A stretch of 64,000 nucleotides of DNA. It comes from JABCPO02 sp963542845. Lineage in GTDB: Bacteria > Bacillota > Clostridia > TANB77 > CAG-508. Under the pieces are notes generated by a model. The model had not been told where the DNA came from. It was given only the letters and a program-made list of their open reading frames with translations, and ran no database searches. Within the stretch, counting starts at the first letter, position 1. Every line of letters begins with the position of its first letter. Position numbers and translations under genes: made by a program. Location of the stretch: positions 43,323 to 107,322 of the forward strand of contig CAUTZA010000004.1 of NCBI GenBank assembly GCA_963542845.1, in the 5' to 3' direction. Positions 39,672 to 48,301 of this stretch are shown here, piece by piece.

Positions 39672-40256
39672 TTATTTTAGCTTCATTGCTTTTTTTAATT
39701 TATCTAATGGATCTACCTTTTCTTTTTCTGTTTCCTTTCCATCTCCACCTATAGTGAAACCTTTTTCTTCACTTTTCTTACTTAATTCTGGAAACTCCTT
39801 AAGTATATCTTCTATTTCAGTATTAAGTTTAGAATTATCAATATTGCCGCTTTCATCTAATATAGCTTTTTTATCAACTAATCTCATCATTCTACTTGAC
39901 TTACTAGAATCAACACCTTTTACAAGTAAAGCATTTTCAATTCTTAAATTAACAGCTTCTAACATACTTTTTTCAGCTTGTTGCTTTAAAATGCTTAACT
40001 CATCTGTTTTAGTATCTTGCTTAGTAGATTTAAAAGCATTTAATATTTTTTTTGCTTCTTCTACATCATCAATCCCTAATTCTTTTTTCAGTTTTTCAAC
40101 TGCTTTATTTGTGTTTTTTAGTGATATTGCATTAACATCCTCATCAGTATATTTTTTTTCTGACGTTTGTGTTTTAACTTTTTCACTTTTCGAAGTATCA
40201 GTAGCTTCATTATTTTCTACTACTTCATTGTTTTCTACTCCGTCAACAACTTCCAT
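39672..40256 (-). CDS. Phage scaffold protein
   Basis: A 194-residue, very acidic and lysine-rich coiled protein (EKLKKELGIDDVEEAKKIL, ILKQQAEKSMLEAVNLR). It lies upstream of the major capsid gene, as GP20/DUF4355-type scaffolds do. It would assemble the procapsid and leave before DNA entry. Confidence 0.75.
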   Translation of the reverse strand: MEVVDGVENNEVVENNEATDTSKSEKVKTQTSEKKYTDEDVNAISLKNTNKAVEKLKKELGIDDVEEAKKILNAFKSTKQDTKTDELSILKQQAEKSMLEAVNLRIENALLVKGVDSSKSSRMMRLVDKKAILDESGNIDNSKLNTEIEDILKEFPELSKKSEEKGFTIGGDGKETEKEKVDPLDKLKKAMKLK

Positions 40257-40587
40257 TTTATCTCCTTTTTATACAGATAAGGTCATCTGCCTCTTGTTTT
40301 TAGATTACAAGCAACTTATTTTTGGCATACAAAAAAGAGATAAGTATTTCTACTCATCTCTTAAATATTATATGCACTGCAACATACAGTATTTAACTGT
40401 ACATTGCACTACATATAATGTAGTGTTTAATTATTATACAAAAAAGGAAGTACTATGTACTTCCTAAAAGTTAGGTAGGACTGTCACCCCCTACATCTAG
40501 CTTGTAACCTTCCCTTTCAGGGCTTGGCGTATTGCGACAGCGTAACTTAATACTTCTCAACTTCTAACTTATTTTTATTATACTATT
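40257..40587 (-). ncRNA. 331-bp intergenic region with four hairpins; candidate structured RNA
   Basis: No protein frame fits. On the minus strand, starting near 40572, a domain to about 40466 can pair AAGTTAG with CTAACTT and GCTGTCGC with GTGACAGT, with an inner CCC-TGAAA-GGG hairpin. A strong terminator follows at 40440-40465 (AGGAAGTAC / GTACTTCCT plus T run). Next come a perfect hairpin at 40407-40425 (CACTACAT / ATGTAGTG) and a long imperfect hairpin at 40372-40409. A second terminator-like hairpin with GAAA loop lies at 40330-40362 before the scaffold start. I recognise no named RNA family. Confidence 0.5.
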
Positions 40588-42009
40588 TTATTTTATTTTT
40601 TTCAATCTTTTTCTTTTTCTTTCTGTGTATTTAGAATTAATTAATGTATAATGAAACACATAATTTTCATCTTTTTTTACATTTACACCTAAGTCTAAAG
40701 TTTTATCTTTATAATTATTCATAAAAAAATGGATAATATTATCTTCTTTATATACATTAGTCTTATTATCTTTTAAAACATTAAATATTTGTAACATTTC
40801 ATTTTTATTCATTTCATTGTGTTTTTTTATTATAGTTACCATACCTCTTTTATTAATTATAACTTCTTTATATTTATTATTTTTAAACTCTTCTATATTA
40901 GGTAAATCTCCTATATAGTAGTTTTCTTCTTTAAATGCTTTATCCAATAAATTGATGTCTTTATTATACTTATCAAAATAATCTATTATATCATTTTTCA
41001 ATATATTACTATCTTTAACAATAATCCTACCTTTAGAATTAAATATTTTATCATTTTCTAAAATTTCTACTCTTCTTTTTCTTTGTTCTTTTTGACTAAA
41101 TAAATCTTTTTTTCTCTCTTCTTCCTCTTTAGCTGTAGCACTTTTAGCCATTTGTTCATATTTTAGTTCATCTAATTCTTCATAGTAAGTAGGTGCTTTG
41201 TGCCTACAATTAGGATGAAATAGTCCCTTACTCATGGCACTAGACAACAATTCATGTTTGCCATCTGGAACACCTCCAGAATAAACATCATCAACCAATA
41301 TTTGTTTTTCATACACTTTACAATATTTACATGAAGTTCCATGCTTTGTTATTTTTACAAGTGTTCTCTTTAATCTTTTCCTAAAGTCTCCTTCTGCCAT
41401 AAGTCTTGCCCTTTGAGATGCAGTTCTAACAGCCATCCTAGCATAATCAGCAATATTTATTCGTCTTCCGTCTTTATATTCTATACAATTTATACCTCTT
41501 TTTGCAAAATCTTTCATAGCTATTTTTATTGCTTGTTTAAGATTCACTGCTCCATGTGATAAGTGAAATCCAGCTTTAAATATAGTTTTTTGATAAACAT
41601 CATTACTCATTCTAAAAATAGCTTTCTCCGCTTCTTTAAAAGTCCCATTAATTTCATCAATCATAGCTTTTACTTTTTTGTTGTTAGTTTTAAAGAAACT
41701 CTCATTTAATCGTCTTTTCCCTCTGTTAGCATCATTAAATAAAGCTATTGCTTCTTTTTTTCCTTGCTTATATTCTTCTTTTATTATTTTCTTTACATCT
41801 TTTGGTATATTAGATGTGTATTTCCCTATTATCTCTTGATTTTCTCTTTTAATTCTTTGAATATCTCTAAGTTTTAATGCTTGCCACTGTGGATATTCCA
41901 TATTTTCTTCTATTTCTTTTAATTCATGTCGTAATAAGTTTCTTTTAAGAGAGGCTATAAGTTCAAGTTCCATTTCTTGATAAAGTTTAGCTATATCATA
42001 TTCATCCAT
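40588..42009 (-). CDS. Phage minor head protein (SPP1 gp7 / minor capsid 2 type) with probable C-terminal nuclease domain
   Basis: The first 300 residues match head-morphogenesis proteins ejected with or bound to the portal: GINCIEYKDGRRINIADYARM, RTASQRARLMAEGD, GTSCKYCKVYEKQIL, LLSSAMSKGLFHPNCRHKAP. A linker rich in Lys/Glu follows, then about 130 residues (VIINKRGMVTIIKKH, MLQIFNVLKDNKTNVY, YTLINSKYTERKRKR) resembling the BECR-type nuclease toxins (PBECR) often fused to such head proteins. That would be a nuclease delivered into the host at infection. The toxin call rests on the general fold pattern. Confidence 0.7.
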   Translation of the reverse strand: MDEYDIAKLYQEMELELIASLKRNLLRHELKEIEENMEYPQWQALKLRDIQRIKRENQEIIGKYTSNIPKDVKKIIKEEYKQGKKEAIALFNDANRGKRRLNESFFKTNNKKVKAMIDEINGTFKEAEKAIFRMSNDVYQKTIFKAGFHLSHGAVNLKQAIKIAMKDFAKRGINCIEYKDGRRINIADYARMAVRTASQRARLMAEGDFRKRLKRTLVKITKHGTSCKYCKVYEKQILVDDVYSGGVPDGKHELLSSAMSKGLFHPNCRHKAPTYYEELDELKYEQMAKSATAKEEEERKKDLFSQKEQRKRRVEILENDKIFNSKGRIIVKDSNILKNDIIDYFDKYNKDINLLDKAFKEENYYIGDLPNIEEFKNNKYKEVIINKRGMVTIIKKHNEMNKNEMLQIFNVLKDNKTNVYKEDNIIHFFMNNYKDKTLDLGVNVKKDENYVFHYTLINSKYTERKRKRLKKIK

Positions 42010-42016
42010 ATTCTAC

Positions 42017-43522
42017 CTATTCTTTTTGTTCTTCTTCTATAATCTCTATATTATCTTTATTAACAGCTGGTTCTACTTCTTCCATAATACCTTTTTCATT
42101 TTTAAGACGTTTAATTTCTTGTTTTTTCCAATCTTCTTTTTTATTATCGCCCCATAATTGTTCTACAGTAGCTTCTATACTCATTATTCCAGAAGTATTT
42201 GCTTTTCCTATTGTTTCTACTTGAGCTTCAAATGAAGGGTTAGCATATTCAGTGAATACCACTTCACATTCAGTATCAGTTATTGTTTTCCCATTTAAAT
42301 TATCATAAAATTTAAAAGTGATATTTACTATATCTTCTATAAGTTCTCTCATACTATCAACTATCTGACTTCTTTTATAAAGTGTTGTTTTTTCTTTTTC
42401 TCTAGAAGCTTCAGCATTATCTAACTTTTTAGTATCTATACCTAATGTAGAAGGACTAATAAGACCAGTTAAACATTGATCTAAAGCTGTAATATATGAA
42501 GTCAATAATCCTTCATGTTGTATAGTACCTTGAGTTGTTTGTATCAAATTATTCTTATCACCTTCTCCCATTGTTGATGATAATAAGATAAATTCATTTT
42601 CAAAATCACTTTTTCTTTTCATTACTCCAGTTTTTAAATCTCTAGGAAGCAAATCCTCTGGTATATATTCTTTAATTTGTCCCTTTCTCACAGAAAGCAT
42701 CCACTGACTCCATATTTCATCATAAGCATCAAAATTATCAACTTTGCCTTCAAATATAGACTTACCTCTATTTTCATATTTTTGACTTTCTTTCAGTAAA
42801 AACTTTCTTCCCATAAGGAAATTTGCATTATTTTTTATTGGTTTATATTCAGTATTTTCAGCTTTTTCTAATAGTTTTATATTCTCAAGCTTTCCATTAT
42901 CATCATATAAACGATAATCAATTCCTTTATCAGTATATTCTTCATAAAGCAAGTATTCTTTTTTATTTATTATCTTCTTTGTCTTATATATTATTCCTAC
43001 AAGCCTTCCTCTTTTTGTAATATATTCTACTCTTTCAGGAGGATAAAACTCAATTATAGGATATTTAGATATTTCAGGATCATAACTCCATTTAAAAGCG
43101 CCATCACCGCCCCATAATACAGTTATCAAAGCTTTTCTTAATAATTCTTTGAAATTGTTTTCGTTAGCTATTACTTCCCAATCAGATTGTCTTTCTCCTA
43201 CTTTTATTGATGCTAAGCTATCCACAACAACATCAGATAATGTGTCTACTATCATTCCAGGTAAACCTGTATGTATTTTTATTATTTTATAGCCTTTATT
43301 TCCCCAAAAATGAGGCAACTTTGTTTCATTAATAATTTGATTATATATCTGTTCTAATTCTTCACTTTCACCTCTATACCATATTTTATTTAATAATAAA
43401 TTAGTTTCATAAGTTGTATATGAATACACATTCACATTGGCATTATAAGGCGCTTCTTCTATATCTAAATATTTCTTTATTCCATTCTTGATCATATTAT
43501 TAAAGTTATTTAAAATATTCAT
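42017..43522 (-). CDS. Portal protein (SPP1 gp6-like)
   Basis: A 501-residue protein forming the DNA entry vertex. Recognisable are the early LNKIWYRGESEELEQIYN, LPHFWGNKGYKIIKIHTGLPGMIVDTL and GDGAFKWSYDPEISKYPIIEF segments and LTGLISPSTLGIDTKKLDNAEA near the end. It directly follows the terminase large gene. A GGC-GGT junction (43104 region) is an out-of-phase CGG. Confidence 0.85.
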   Translation of the reverse strand: MNILNNFNNMIKNGIKKYLDIEEAPYNANVNVYSYTTYETNLLLNKIWYRGESEELEQIYNQIINETKLPHFWGNKGYKIIKIHTGLPGMIVDTLSDVVVDSLASIKVGERQSDWEVIANENNFKELLRKALITVLWGGDGAFKWSYDPEISKYPIIEFYPPERVEYITKRGRLVGIIYKTKKIINKKEYLLYEEYTDKGIDYRLYDDNGKLENIKLLEKAENTEYKPIKNNANFLMGRKFLLKESQKYENRGKSIFEGKVDNFDAYDEIWSQWMLSVRKGQIKEYIPEDLLPRDLKTGVMKRKSDFENEFILLSSTMGEGDKNNLIQTTQGTIQHEGLLTSYITALDQCLTGLISPSTLGIDTKKLDNAEASREKEKTTLYKRSQIVDSMRELIEDIVNITFKFYDNLNGKTITDTECEVVFTEYANPSFEAQVETIGKANTSGIMSIEATVEQLWGDNKKEDWKKQEIKRLKNEKGIMEEVEPAVNKDNIEIIEEEQKE

Positions 43523-43533
43523 CTTTTCCCTTT

Positions 43534-44903
43534 CTATTCTTCTTCATGATCTTCTGTACCATCTCCTATTATTTTTCTATAAGGTATAAACGCATATTGG
43601 CTAGCATTTATTGTATGGTCGTTAGCATCTTCTGGTTCATTATCTTTATTTTCTTTCCAGCTATAAGTTTCCAATTCTTGTATATGATTTGTACAATGAC
43701 TTAATACAAAATATTTTAATTTATGAATCCAACCTAATTGAAGATTTATTCTGTTTATTATAGTTACTTTCTTATGAGCATTATTAAAAGTATAAATAGA
43801 ACCATTTTTTCTAATATATTTTTTTATTTCAGTCATAGTCGCTTGGTCTGCCGAATCAATAAACACATGTCTAGCAAATCCCCATTCTTCCCTATTTCTT
43901 TCCAAAAAGTCAATAAAATTAACTACTGTATCAGATGGAGCAAGAGGTTGTTGTAAATTACTATTGTTATATACTTTTTCATCTAAAACATATAATTCTC
44001 CATTCTTAGATATTCCTTGAAATATCATTGCTATAGTATCAGGTGACTTTGTAGAATATGCTGTATCTAGTCCTGCTGTAAAACAAATGAATTCTAAAGG
44101 TTCTTTCTTATCTTTCATTTGTTCCTTAATTTCTTCTTTAGTCTTCACATGTATACTTTGTTCAAAGTTTGGAAACACAAGTCCTACTGCTCTTCCTCTT
44201 AGTCCTAGTATTTTATTTTTATATAACTTCGTTCCTTTAGGTGCAGAATTAATTTTCTTTTGTATTTTTTCTTCTGTTAACGAAGCATTATCGTTAAAAG
44301 TAAAAAACCAATATTTCCATTTTGGATTTTCTGGTTCTTTTAATTCTTCCATTATACTTTGAGGCACATCTTTTTTATATTTTTCTATAGGTCTACTTCT
44401 ATTTATAAACTCTTTATATACTGCTAGATTTGGATCATCTGGATTAAGTGTAGCAAGCAAATACTCATTACGAGTAGACATTTCTCTTACAAACTCAATG
44501 TCAGCTGTGTTTATTTCATCTATATAAACACAACCATATTGTCCGTCCGAAGTATCATCTTCCACTTAGCAGTATCATCATAACCTATAACATATATAGT
44601 CTTATCATTATATTTTATATGTGATATCTTATTGTCTTTGTCCCCATTTCCTTTATAGTCTGCATCATAAAATACATCTAAAAGTCCTTTTTCAGAATTT
44701 ATAATATTCTTCTCAGCAACACCAACACTTTTGCAAGCTATTATATGAAGTTTTTTATCACTATCATTAACTTTAATCATAAACTTAACAACTCCTACTG
44801 TAGTTTTACCAGCAGCCGTAGTTCCTTCTAAAAACTCAGCATCAGCCTCTTTGTATTCTAAAAAATCAATATATTTTTCAGATAAAGGGAAATTGTTATT
44901 CAT
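43534..44903 (-). CDS. Terminase large subunit, two adjacent CGG +1 shifts
   Basis: ATP-driven packaging motor and nuclease. Walker A is EGTTAAGKTT near residue 28; the nuclease part has TAGLDTAYSTKSPDT and VFIDSADQATMTEI. The straight frame ends KMILRTDNMVVFI. Two consecutive quadruplets at 44549-44546 (CGGA) and 44545-44542 (CGGA) must each be read as one glycine to give KMILGGQYGCVYIDEINTAD, which restores the Walker B segment CVYIDE. Repaired length is 455 residues. Back-to-back quadruplets are hard to explain by slippage of a preceding tRNA. Confidence 0.92.
44542..44549 (-). other. Tandem CGGA-CGGA glycine quadruplets in terminase
   Basis: Eight bases, coding CTT-CGGA-CGGA-CAA, encode Leu-Gly-Gly-Gln in the only frame that joins both halves of the terminase. 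It is the sole tandem case in the window. Confidence 0.88.
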
Positions 44904-45360
44904 CTTCCTCTTTTCGTGATTTAGCTAGCTGTTCTACAATATCATCAAAATTAGAAGTACTTCGCATATTAGCATTAACATTTAAAGTTGAAGTATATAC
45001 TCCTTGCATTCTATTTAATTGATCACTAGCTTTTAATCTAATATCTAAACTTGGTACTACTTCTACTGGAATATATCTTCTTTGTTCATTTAATATAATT
45101 TTAGTATCTTTTATATTCCCTAATATTATATCTACTAGAAATTGTTGTCTTTCTGCTATGTTCATTGTTATTTTTTCTTCTATTTTCTCTTGCTTTTGAT
45201 TAATATATTCTTTGATTTTAGATTTTTTTAACGCTTCATTTCCTATTGCATATGCTGTTTTGCTAGAATATCCTGCTTTTATAGCACTTTCAGTTGCATT
45301 CCCTGTTTTCATATATTCATCTGCAAATTCTTTTTGCATCTTTGTTAATCCATTCTTCAT
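44896..45360 (-). CDS. Terminase small subunit
   Basis: A 154-residue protein starting KNGLTKMQKEFADEYMKTGNATESAIKAGYSSKTAYAIG, the classic N-terminal helix-turn-helix of Terminase_2 proteins, with a helical oligomerisation part after it. It recognises phage DNA for packaging. Its last bases overlap the large subunit gene by eight bases. Confidence 0.88.
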   Translation of the reverse strand: MKNGLTKMQKEFADEYMKTGNATESAIKAGYSSKTAYAIGNEALKKSKIKEYINQKQEKIEEKITMNIAERQQFLVDIILGNIKDTKIILNEQRRYIPVEVVPSLDIRLKASDQLNRMQGVYTSTLNVNANMRSTSNFDDIVEQLAKSRKEEDE

Positions 45361-45395
45361 TAATCCTCCTTACATAATAAAAAAGAGGATCTTAA

Positions 45396-45575
45396 TTATT
45401 TTTCCTCTTTTTCTTTATTATCTTTCACAAGTTCAACATGTATTGTTTTTTTATTTATTTCTTTTGCTCTTTCTTCAGTTATATCAATTACTTCTCCCTT
45501 ATTTCTTATTATATTAAGATATATATCATTGAATTCCTTAATAACTTTATATTTTATATCTTTCAGCTCTTTCAT
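45396..45575 (-). CDS. Small phage protein (59 residues)
   Basis: KELKDIKYKVIKEFNDIYLN then VIDITEERAKEINKKTIHVELVKD. Short proteins of this form (a strand, then I-T-E-E-R-A-K-E-I, then a strand) recur in siphoviruses. AAGGAGGAAAG precedes the ATG. A tRNA-like mini-structure lies just upstream in its leader. Function unknown. Confidence 0.6.
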   Translation of the reverse strand: MKELKDIKYKVIKEFNDIYLNIIRNKGEVIDITEERAKEINKKTIHVELVKDNKEKEEK

Positions 45576-45596
45576 ATCTTTCCTCCTTTATTGATT

Positions 45597-45638
45597 GAGT
45601 AAAATAGGATTCGAACCTATTTAATTTTCCTTTTACTC
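45597..45638 (-). ncRNA. tRNA-like minihelix (acceptor stem plus T-arm only)
   Basis: On the minus strand a 7-bp acceptor-like stem GAGTAAA / TTTACTC encloses an 11-nt spacer and a perfect T-arm (ATAGG-TTCGAAT-CCTAT, 5-bp stem, 7-nt loop) placed directly before the 3' strand, exactly as in tRNA. The D-arm and anticodon arm are absent, and there is no encoded CCA. It is 42 nt long, directly upstream of the 45396 gene. Confidence 0.55.
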
Positions 45639-45647
45639 ATAAAAATA

Positions 45648-45679
45648 GAATACCTACAAAATTGTAAGTATTCTTTTTT
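45648..45679. terminator. Bidirectional hairpin terminator
   Basis: GAATAC-n-TACAA / TTGTA-n-GTATTC with one mismatch, flanked by A and T runs so that either strand shows a T run after the hairpin. It separates the regulator gene from the tRNA-like element and terminase genes. Confidence 0.6.
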
Positions 45680-45793
45680 AGGTATATCCATGTTAAAAAG
45701 CAACTTGACTGATTTTGAAGTCAATAGTATTTTATACTACTTCCTTCATTATACATATTATCATACTTCTTACTGGCGATTCACTGGCGATTT

Positions 45794-46261
45794 TCATTTT
45801 TTTAAATATTTTTTTATTTTTTTATAATGATTCTTCCAGACATTACTCACATCTATATCATAATCATTAGCTATTTTATTAACTGCTTTACTTGGATTAT
45901 ATCCATCAATCATTATAAGGGCGTATAAATCGTATTTAATGCCTTTAAATTCATTCAATGTGTTTTTTCTTATGGTTATTTCTTTTTCAAGCTCATTCAA
46001 GCTATTAGATAGGAATTCTAGTCTTTGTATTAAAGTCATGCCGTTATATTTTTCATTAAATGCTAGTTCATGAGTCAAAGTAAACATTTTAAAATCAGGT
46101 TCAGAGTTTATTGGTGGTTTACTCTCATTTGAAAGTATAGCACCTCCTGCTCCATCATACTTAGCTGTAACTTTCTCCATCTCATCTTTTATATAATCTA
46201 TTTCATCTTCTATTGCCTTCTTCCTTTGTAAAAGATTCTGCATCAATTCCATTTCTATCAT
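45794..46261 (-). CDS. Phage late transcription regulator (ArpU/RinA-like)
   Basis: A 155-residue protein with two helical coils (LMQNLLQRKKAIEDEIDYI, LSNSLNELEKEITIRKN) and a C-terminal helix-turn-helix (KAVNKIANDYDIDVSNVWKNHYKKIKKYL). Position just ahead of the terminase genes is the usual place for the activator of late transcription. GGAGGATATAC precedes the ATG. It overlaps the preceding gene by 59 bases. Confidence 0.65.
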   Translation of the reverse strand: MIEMELMQNLLQRKKAIEDEIDYIKDEMEKVTAKYDGAGGAILSNESKPPINSEPDFKMFTLTHELAFNEKYNGMTLIQRLEFLSNSLNELEKEITIRKNTLNEFKGIKYDLYALIMIDGYNPSKAVNKIANDYDIDVSNVWKNHYKKIKKYLKK

Positions 46262-46511
46262 ATGTATATCCTCCGTATTTTTGCCATAGTCCCTGTCTTT
46301 TTAACATCATTTCTGTATCTCTTTTTCTTGCCTCATCAAATCTATCTTTTATATTTATTTCATTCTTTTCTAATGCTTTTTTAGCTTTTTTTATTGTATC
46401 TGTTATCATTCTTATTATTAATGATATAGCTACTAACATTAAGAATACTGCAATCGGTGCCATTATTGATAACTTAATAACTTCCCAGCTAAAACTTATT
46501 GCTTCTTTCAT
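46203..46511 (-). CDS. Small membrane protein of the prophage
   Basis: A 102-residue protein with one long hydrophobic segment (about 12-35) and a charged tail (KKAKKALEKNEINIKDRFDE). No family recognised. Overlaps the regulator gene in another frame. Confidence 0.5.
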   Translation of the reverse strand: MKEAISFSWEVIKLSIMAPIAVFLMLVAISLIIRMITDTIKKAKKALEKNEINIKDRFDEARKRDTEMMLKRQGLWQKYGGYTYDRNGIDAESFTKEEGNRR

Positions 46512-47051
46512 TTATTCCCTCCATTTTTTAAATTCAAATTTTATTTTTATTGTAAGATCATTAGGGTTCTCCATGCCTACTATATTAGTAAGTCTATATC
46601 CCTTCTCGTACAGTTCATTCAACTCTTCCTTCTCAAAATATTCTAAAATAGAGTATTCAGTAGCTTTCCAAATTTCTTCTTGCTCTGAAAAACAAAAATT
46701 ACGCATTCTTAGTATAGGATCAACGAATGCAAGTGGCGAATACGTTTTCGTTATTGTTAAACACTCTATTCCTTCATTTGTTACATGTTCTCGTTGTTCT
46801 TCTATTTCTTTCTTTAAAAAGTCACTCTTTCTTTCATATTGTTTATAATTATAGTCAAACATTAATTCATCTATAATGTATAAATCCTTCCTAGATTCAT
46901 ATTGTTTCTTTTTTTTATTTTTATATTTCTCTTTCTCTTTCTCTTTAAATTTATATATATAATGAAATAAAATTGTAATTCCTAAAGAAAGTAAAATTAC
47001 TAACATAGATATTAATTGAATAAAATGTAATGTACTCACAGTTAGTTTCAT
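46512..47051 (-). CDS. Membrane-anchored phage protein of unknown function
   Basis: A 179-residue protein with one N-terminal transmembrane segment (about 10-30), a Lys/Glu-rich coil and a soluble part (NFCFSEQEEIWKATEYSIL). No recognised domain. Its stop is one base before the next ATG. Confidence 0.5.
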   Translation of the reverse strand: MKLTVSTLHFIQLISMLVILLSLGITILFHYIYKFKEKEKEKYKNKKKKQYESRKDLYIIDELMFDYNYKQYERKSDFLKKEIEEQREHVTNEGIECLTITKTYSPLAFVDPILRMRNFCFSEQEEIWKATEYSILEYFEKEELNELYEKGYRLTNIVGMENPNDLTIKIKFEFKKWRE

Positions 47052-47061
47052 CTTAGTCTCC

Positions 47062-47149
47062 TTTCACACGATTTTCGCACGATTCATTTATTGATATTCT
47101 TTAAACTTCAAGCACTTATTGTATTTTTTCGCACTATTTTCGCACGATT
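47062..47149. repeat. TTCGCACGATT repeat cluster
   Basis: TTCGCACGATT or a one-base variant occurs at 47074-47084, 47128-47138 and 47139-47149, with a weaker copy at 47063-47073. They occupy the only gap in this part of the operon, so an internal operator or promoter region is possible. Confidence 0.4.
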
Positions 47150-47166
47150 TTGACACAATTAATACT

Positions 47167-47430
47167 TTATTTATCCTTTTCTAATTCTTTTTTTAACATA
47201 TCTACTAATTTGCTATCCTTTTTTATTAATATTTCTTTTGTTTTACCATAATTATCAATTATCACAATTGTTTCCTCATATCCTTTATCTATATATTCTT
47301 TTCTATTTTTTTCTGATAAATTATAAAAAATACTATAGCTTATTGCAGTAACAAGCAATACTATTAAAAGTATTAAAATTATTGTTTTTGCTACATCTAA
47401 AAAGTCATAATCATATATATTAAAATTCAT
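47167..47430 (-). CDS. Small membrane protein, paralogue of the 48038-48298 product
   Basis: An 87-residue protein: one transmembrane helix (about 14-38) followed by EKNRKEYIDKGYEETIVIIDNYGKTKEILIKKDSKLVDMLKKELEKD. The second half aligns well with the 48038-48298 protein (KGFENSIEIVDSTGKRKRI, KELVDTIKKEI), so the two are duplicates. Function unknown. Confidence 0.55.
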   Translation of the reverse strand: MNFNIYDYDFLDVAKTIILILLIVLLVTAISYSIFYNLSEKNRKEYIDKGYEETIVIIDNYGKTKEILIKKDSKLVDMLKKELEKDK

Positions 47431-47468
47431 ATTCTTCCTCCTTTTATTGGTTACAAATTGTAACTAAC

Positions 47469-47555
47469 TCATTTTTTTTCTAATAGCTTTTTTAGTTTTT
47501 TATTTCTTTTTAATATTTGTATTATCTTTAATTTTTTTCCTGTTTTTTCTTCCAT
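47469..47555 (-). CDS. Possible 28-residue peptide
   Basis: MEEKTGKKLKIIQILKRNKK-type basic peptide between two phage genes. The ribosome binding site is weak and there is no second line of evidence, so this may be chance. Confidence 0.25.
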   Translation of the reverse strand: MEEKTGKKLKIIQILKRNKKLKKLLEKK

Positions 47556-47575
47556 ACTCTAATTTAAAATCCTTT

Positions 47576-48037
47576 CTATTCCTCTTTCAAGTCATTTTCT
47601 AAATGTTTTAATATACATTCACTACTAAATAGCAAATTAATACCTTTTATTGTCTCTTGTATTACTTTTTCAGTTGGATTTTTTATCTCTGTAATAGCTG
47701 ATGGATTTTTCATTACTGCTAATAATTGTAACTCCTCACTTGGGTTATGTATGTATTTAATAGAAAAAGAAATGTTTTCTATTGCTTTTATTTTTACTTT
47801 CTCACTTGGATTATCTATATATTCTAAAGAAAAACCATCATTCTTTACTGCTAATAACTGTATCTCTTCGCTTGGATTATGTATATATTGAATATTAAGT
47901 CCATCTATTTGTACTGCTCTTTTTTGTTCTTCTTCATTTGATGAATATATTGAATATTGATAAGTGTTTTTACATCTTTCCCATTCTTTTTTGCCAAATT
48001 TATTTATTATTATTTCTTTATATTTGCTTAACTTCAT
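47576..48037 (-). CDS. Repeat protein with YIHNPSEE units, paralogue of the 49535-49990 product
   Basis: A 153-residue protein with repeats of about 21-23 residues: LNIQYIHNPSEEIQLLAVKNDG, FSLEYIDNPSEKVKIKAI, FSIKYIHNPSEELQLLAV. Helical repeat proteins of this kind are common in prophages, and binding to a protein or nucleic acid is likely. MKLSKYKEIIINKFGKKEW matches the start of the 49535 product, so the genes are duplicates. Confidence 0.6.
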   Translation of the reverse strand: MKLSKYKEIIINKFGKKEWERCKNTYQYSIYSSNEEEQKRAVQIDGLNIQYIHNPSEEIQLLAVKNDGFSLEYIDNPSEKVKIKAIENISFSIKYIHNPSEELQLLAVMKNPSAITEIKNPTEKVIQETIKGINLLFSSECILKHLENDLKEE

Positions 48038-48298
48038 TTATTTAACCACCTCTTTTTCTACTATCTCTTTTTTAATTGTGTCTACTAATTCTTTATTGTT
48101 TTTTGTATATATTCTTTTTCTTTTACCTGTGGAATCTACAATTTCTATTGAATTTTCAAAGCCTTTTTCTTTATAGTATTTTTCTTCTATCTCTTTCATT
48201 TTATATGCTAATAAGAAAAGAAATATAAATAAGATTATTATTCCTATAAAATAAGGATAAATTCTTTTATTTTCTTTCATTATTTTTTTATCAAACAT
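48038..48298 (-). CDS. Small membrane protein, paralogue of the 47167-47430 product
   Basis: An 86-residue protein with one hydrophobic helix (about 14-32) and a C-terminal part of the same form as the 47167 protein. It lies between the 48302 gene and the repeat protein. Confidence 0.5.
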   Translation of the reverse strand: MFDKKIMKENKRIYPYFIGIIILFIFLFLLAYKMKEIEEKYYKEKGFENSIEIVDSTGKRKRIYTKNNKELVDTIKKEIVEKEVVK

Positions 48299-48301
48299 AA
48301 T

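Noticed and set aside
40257..40587. A known riboswitch or group I intron in the intergenic region
   Set aside because: I could not match conserved cores of the common riboswitch classes or intron elements; it stays an unnamed structured candidate.
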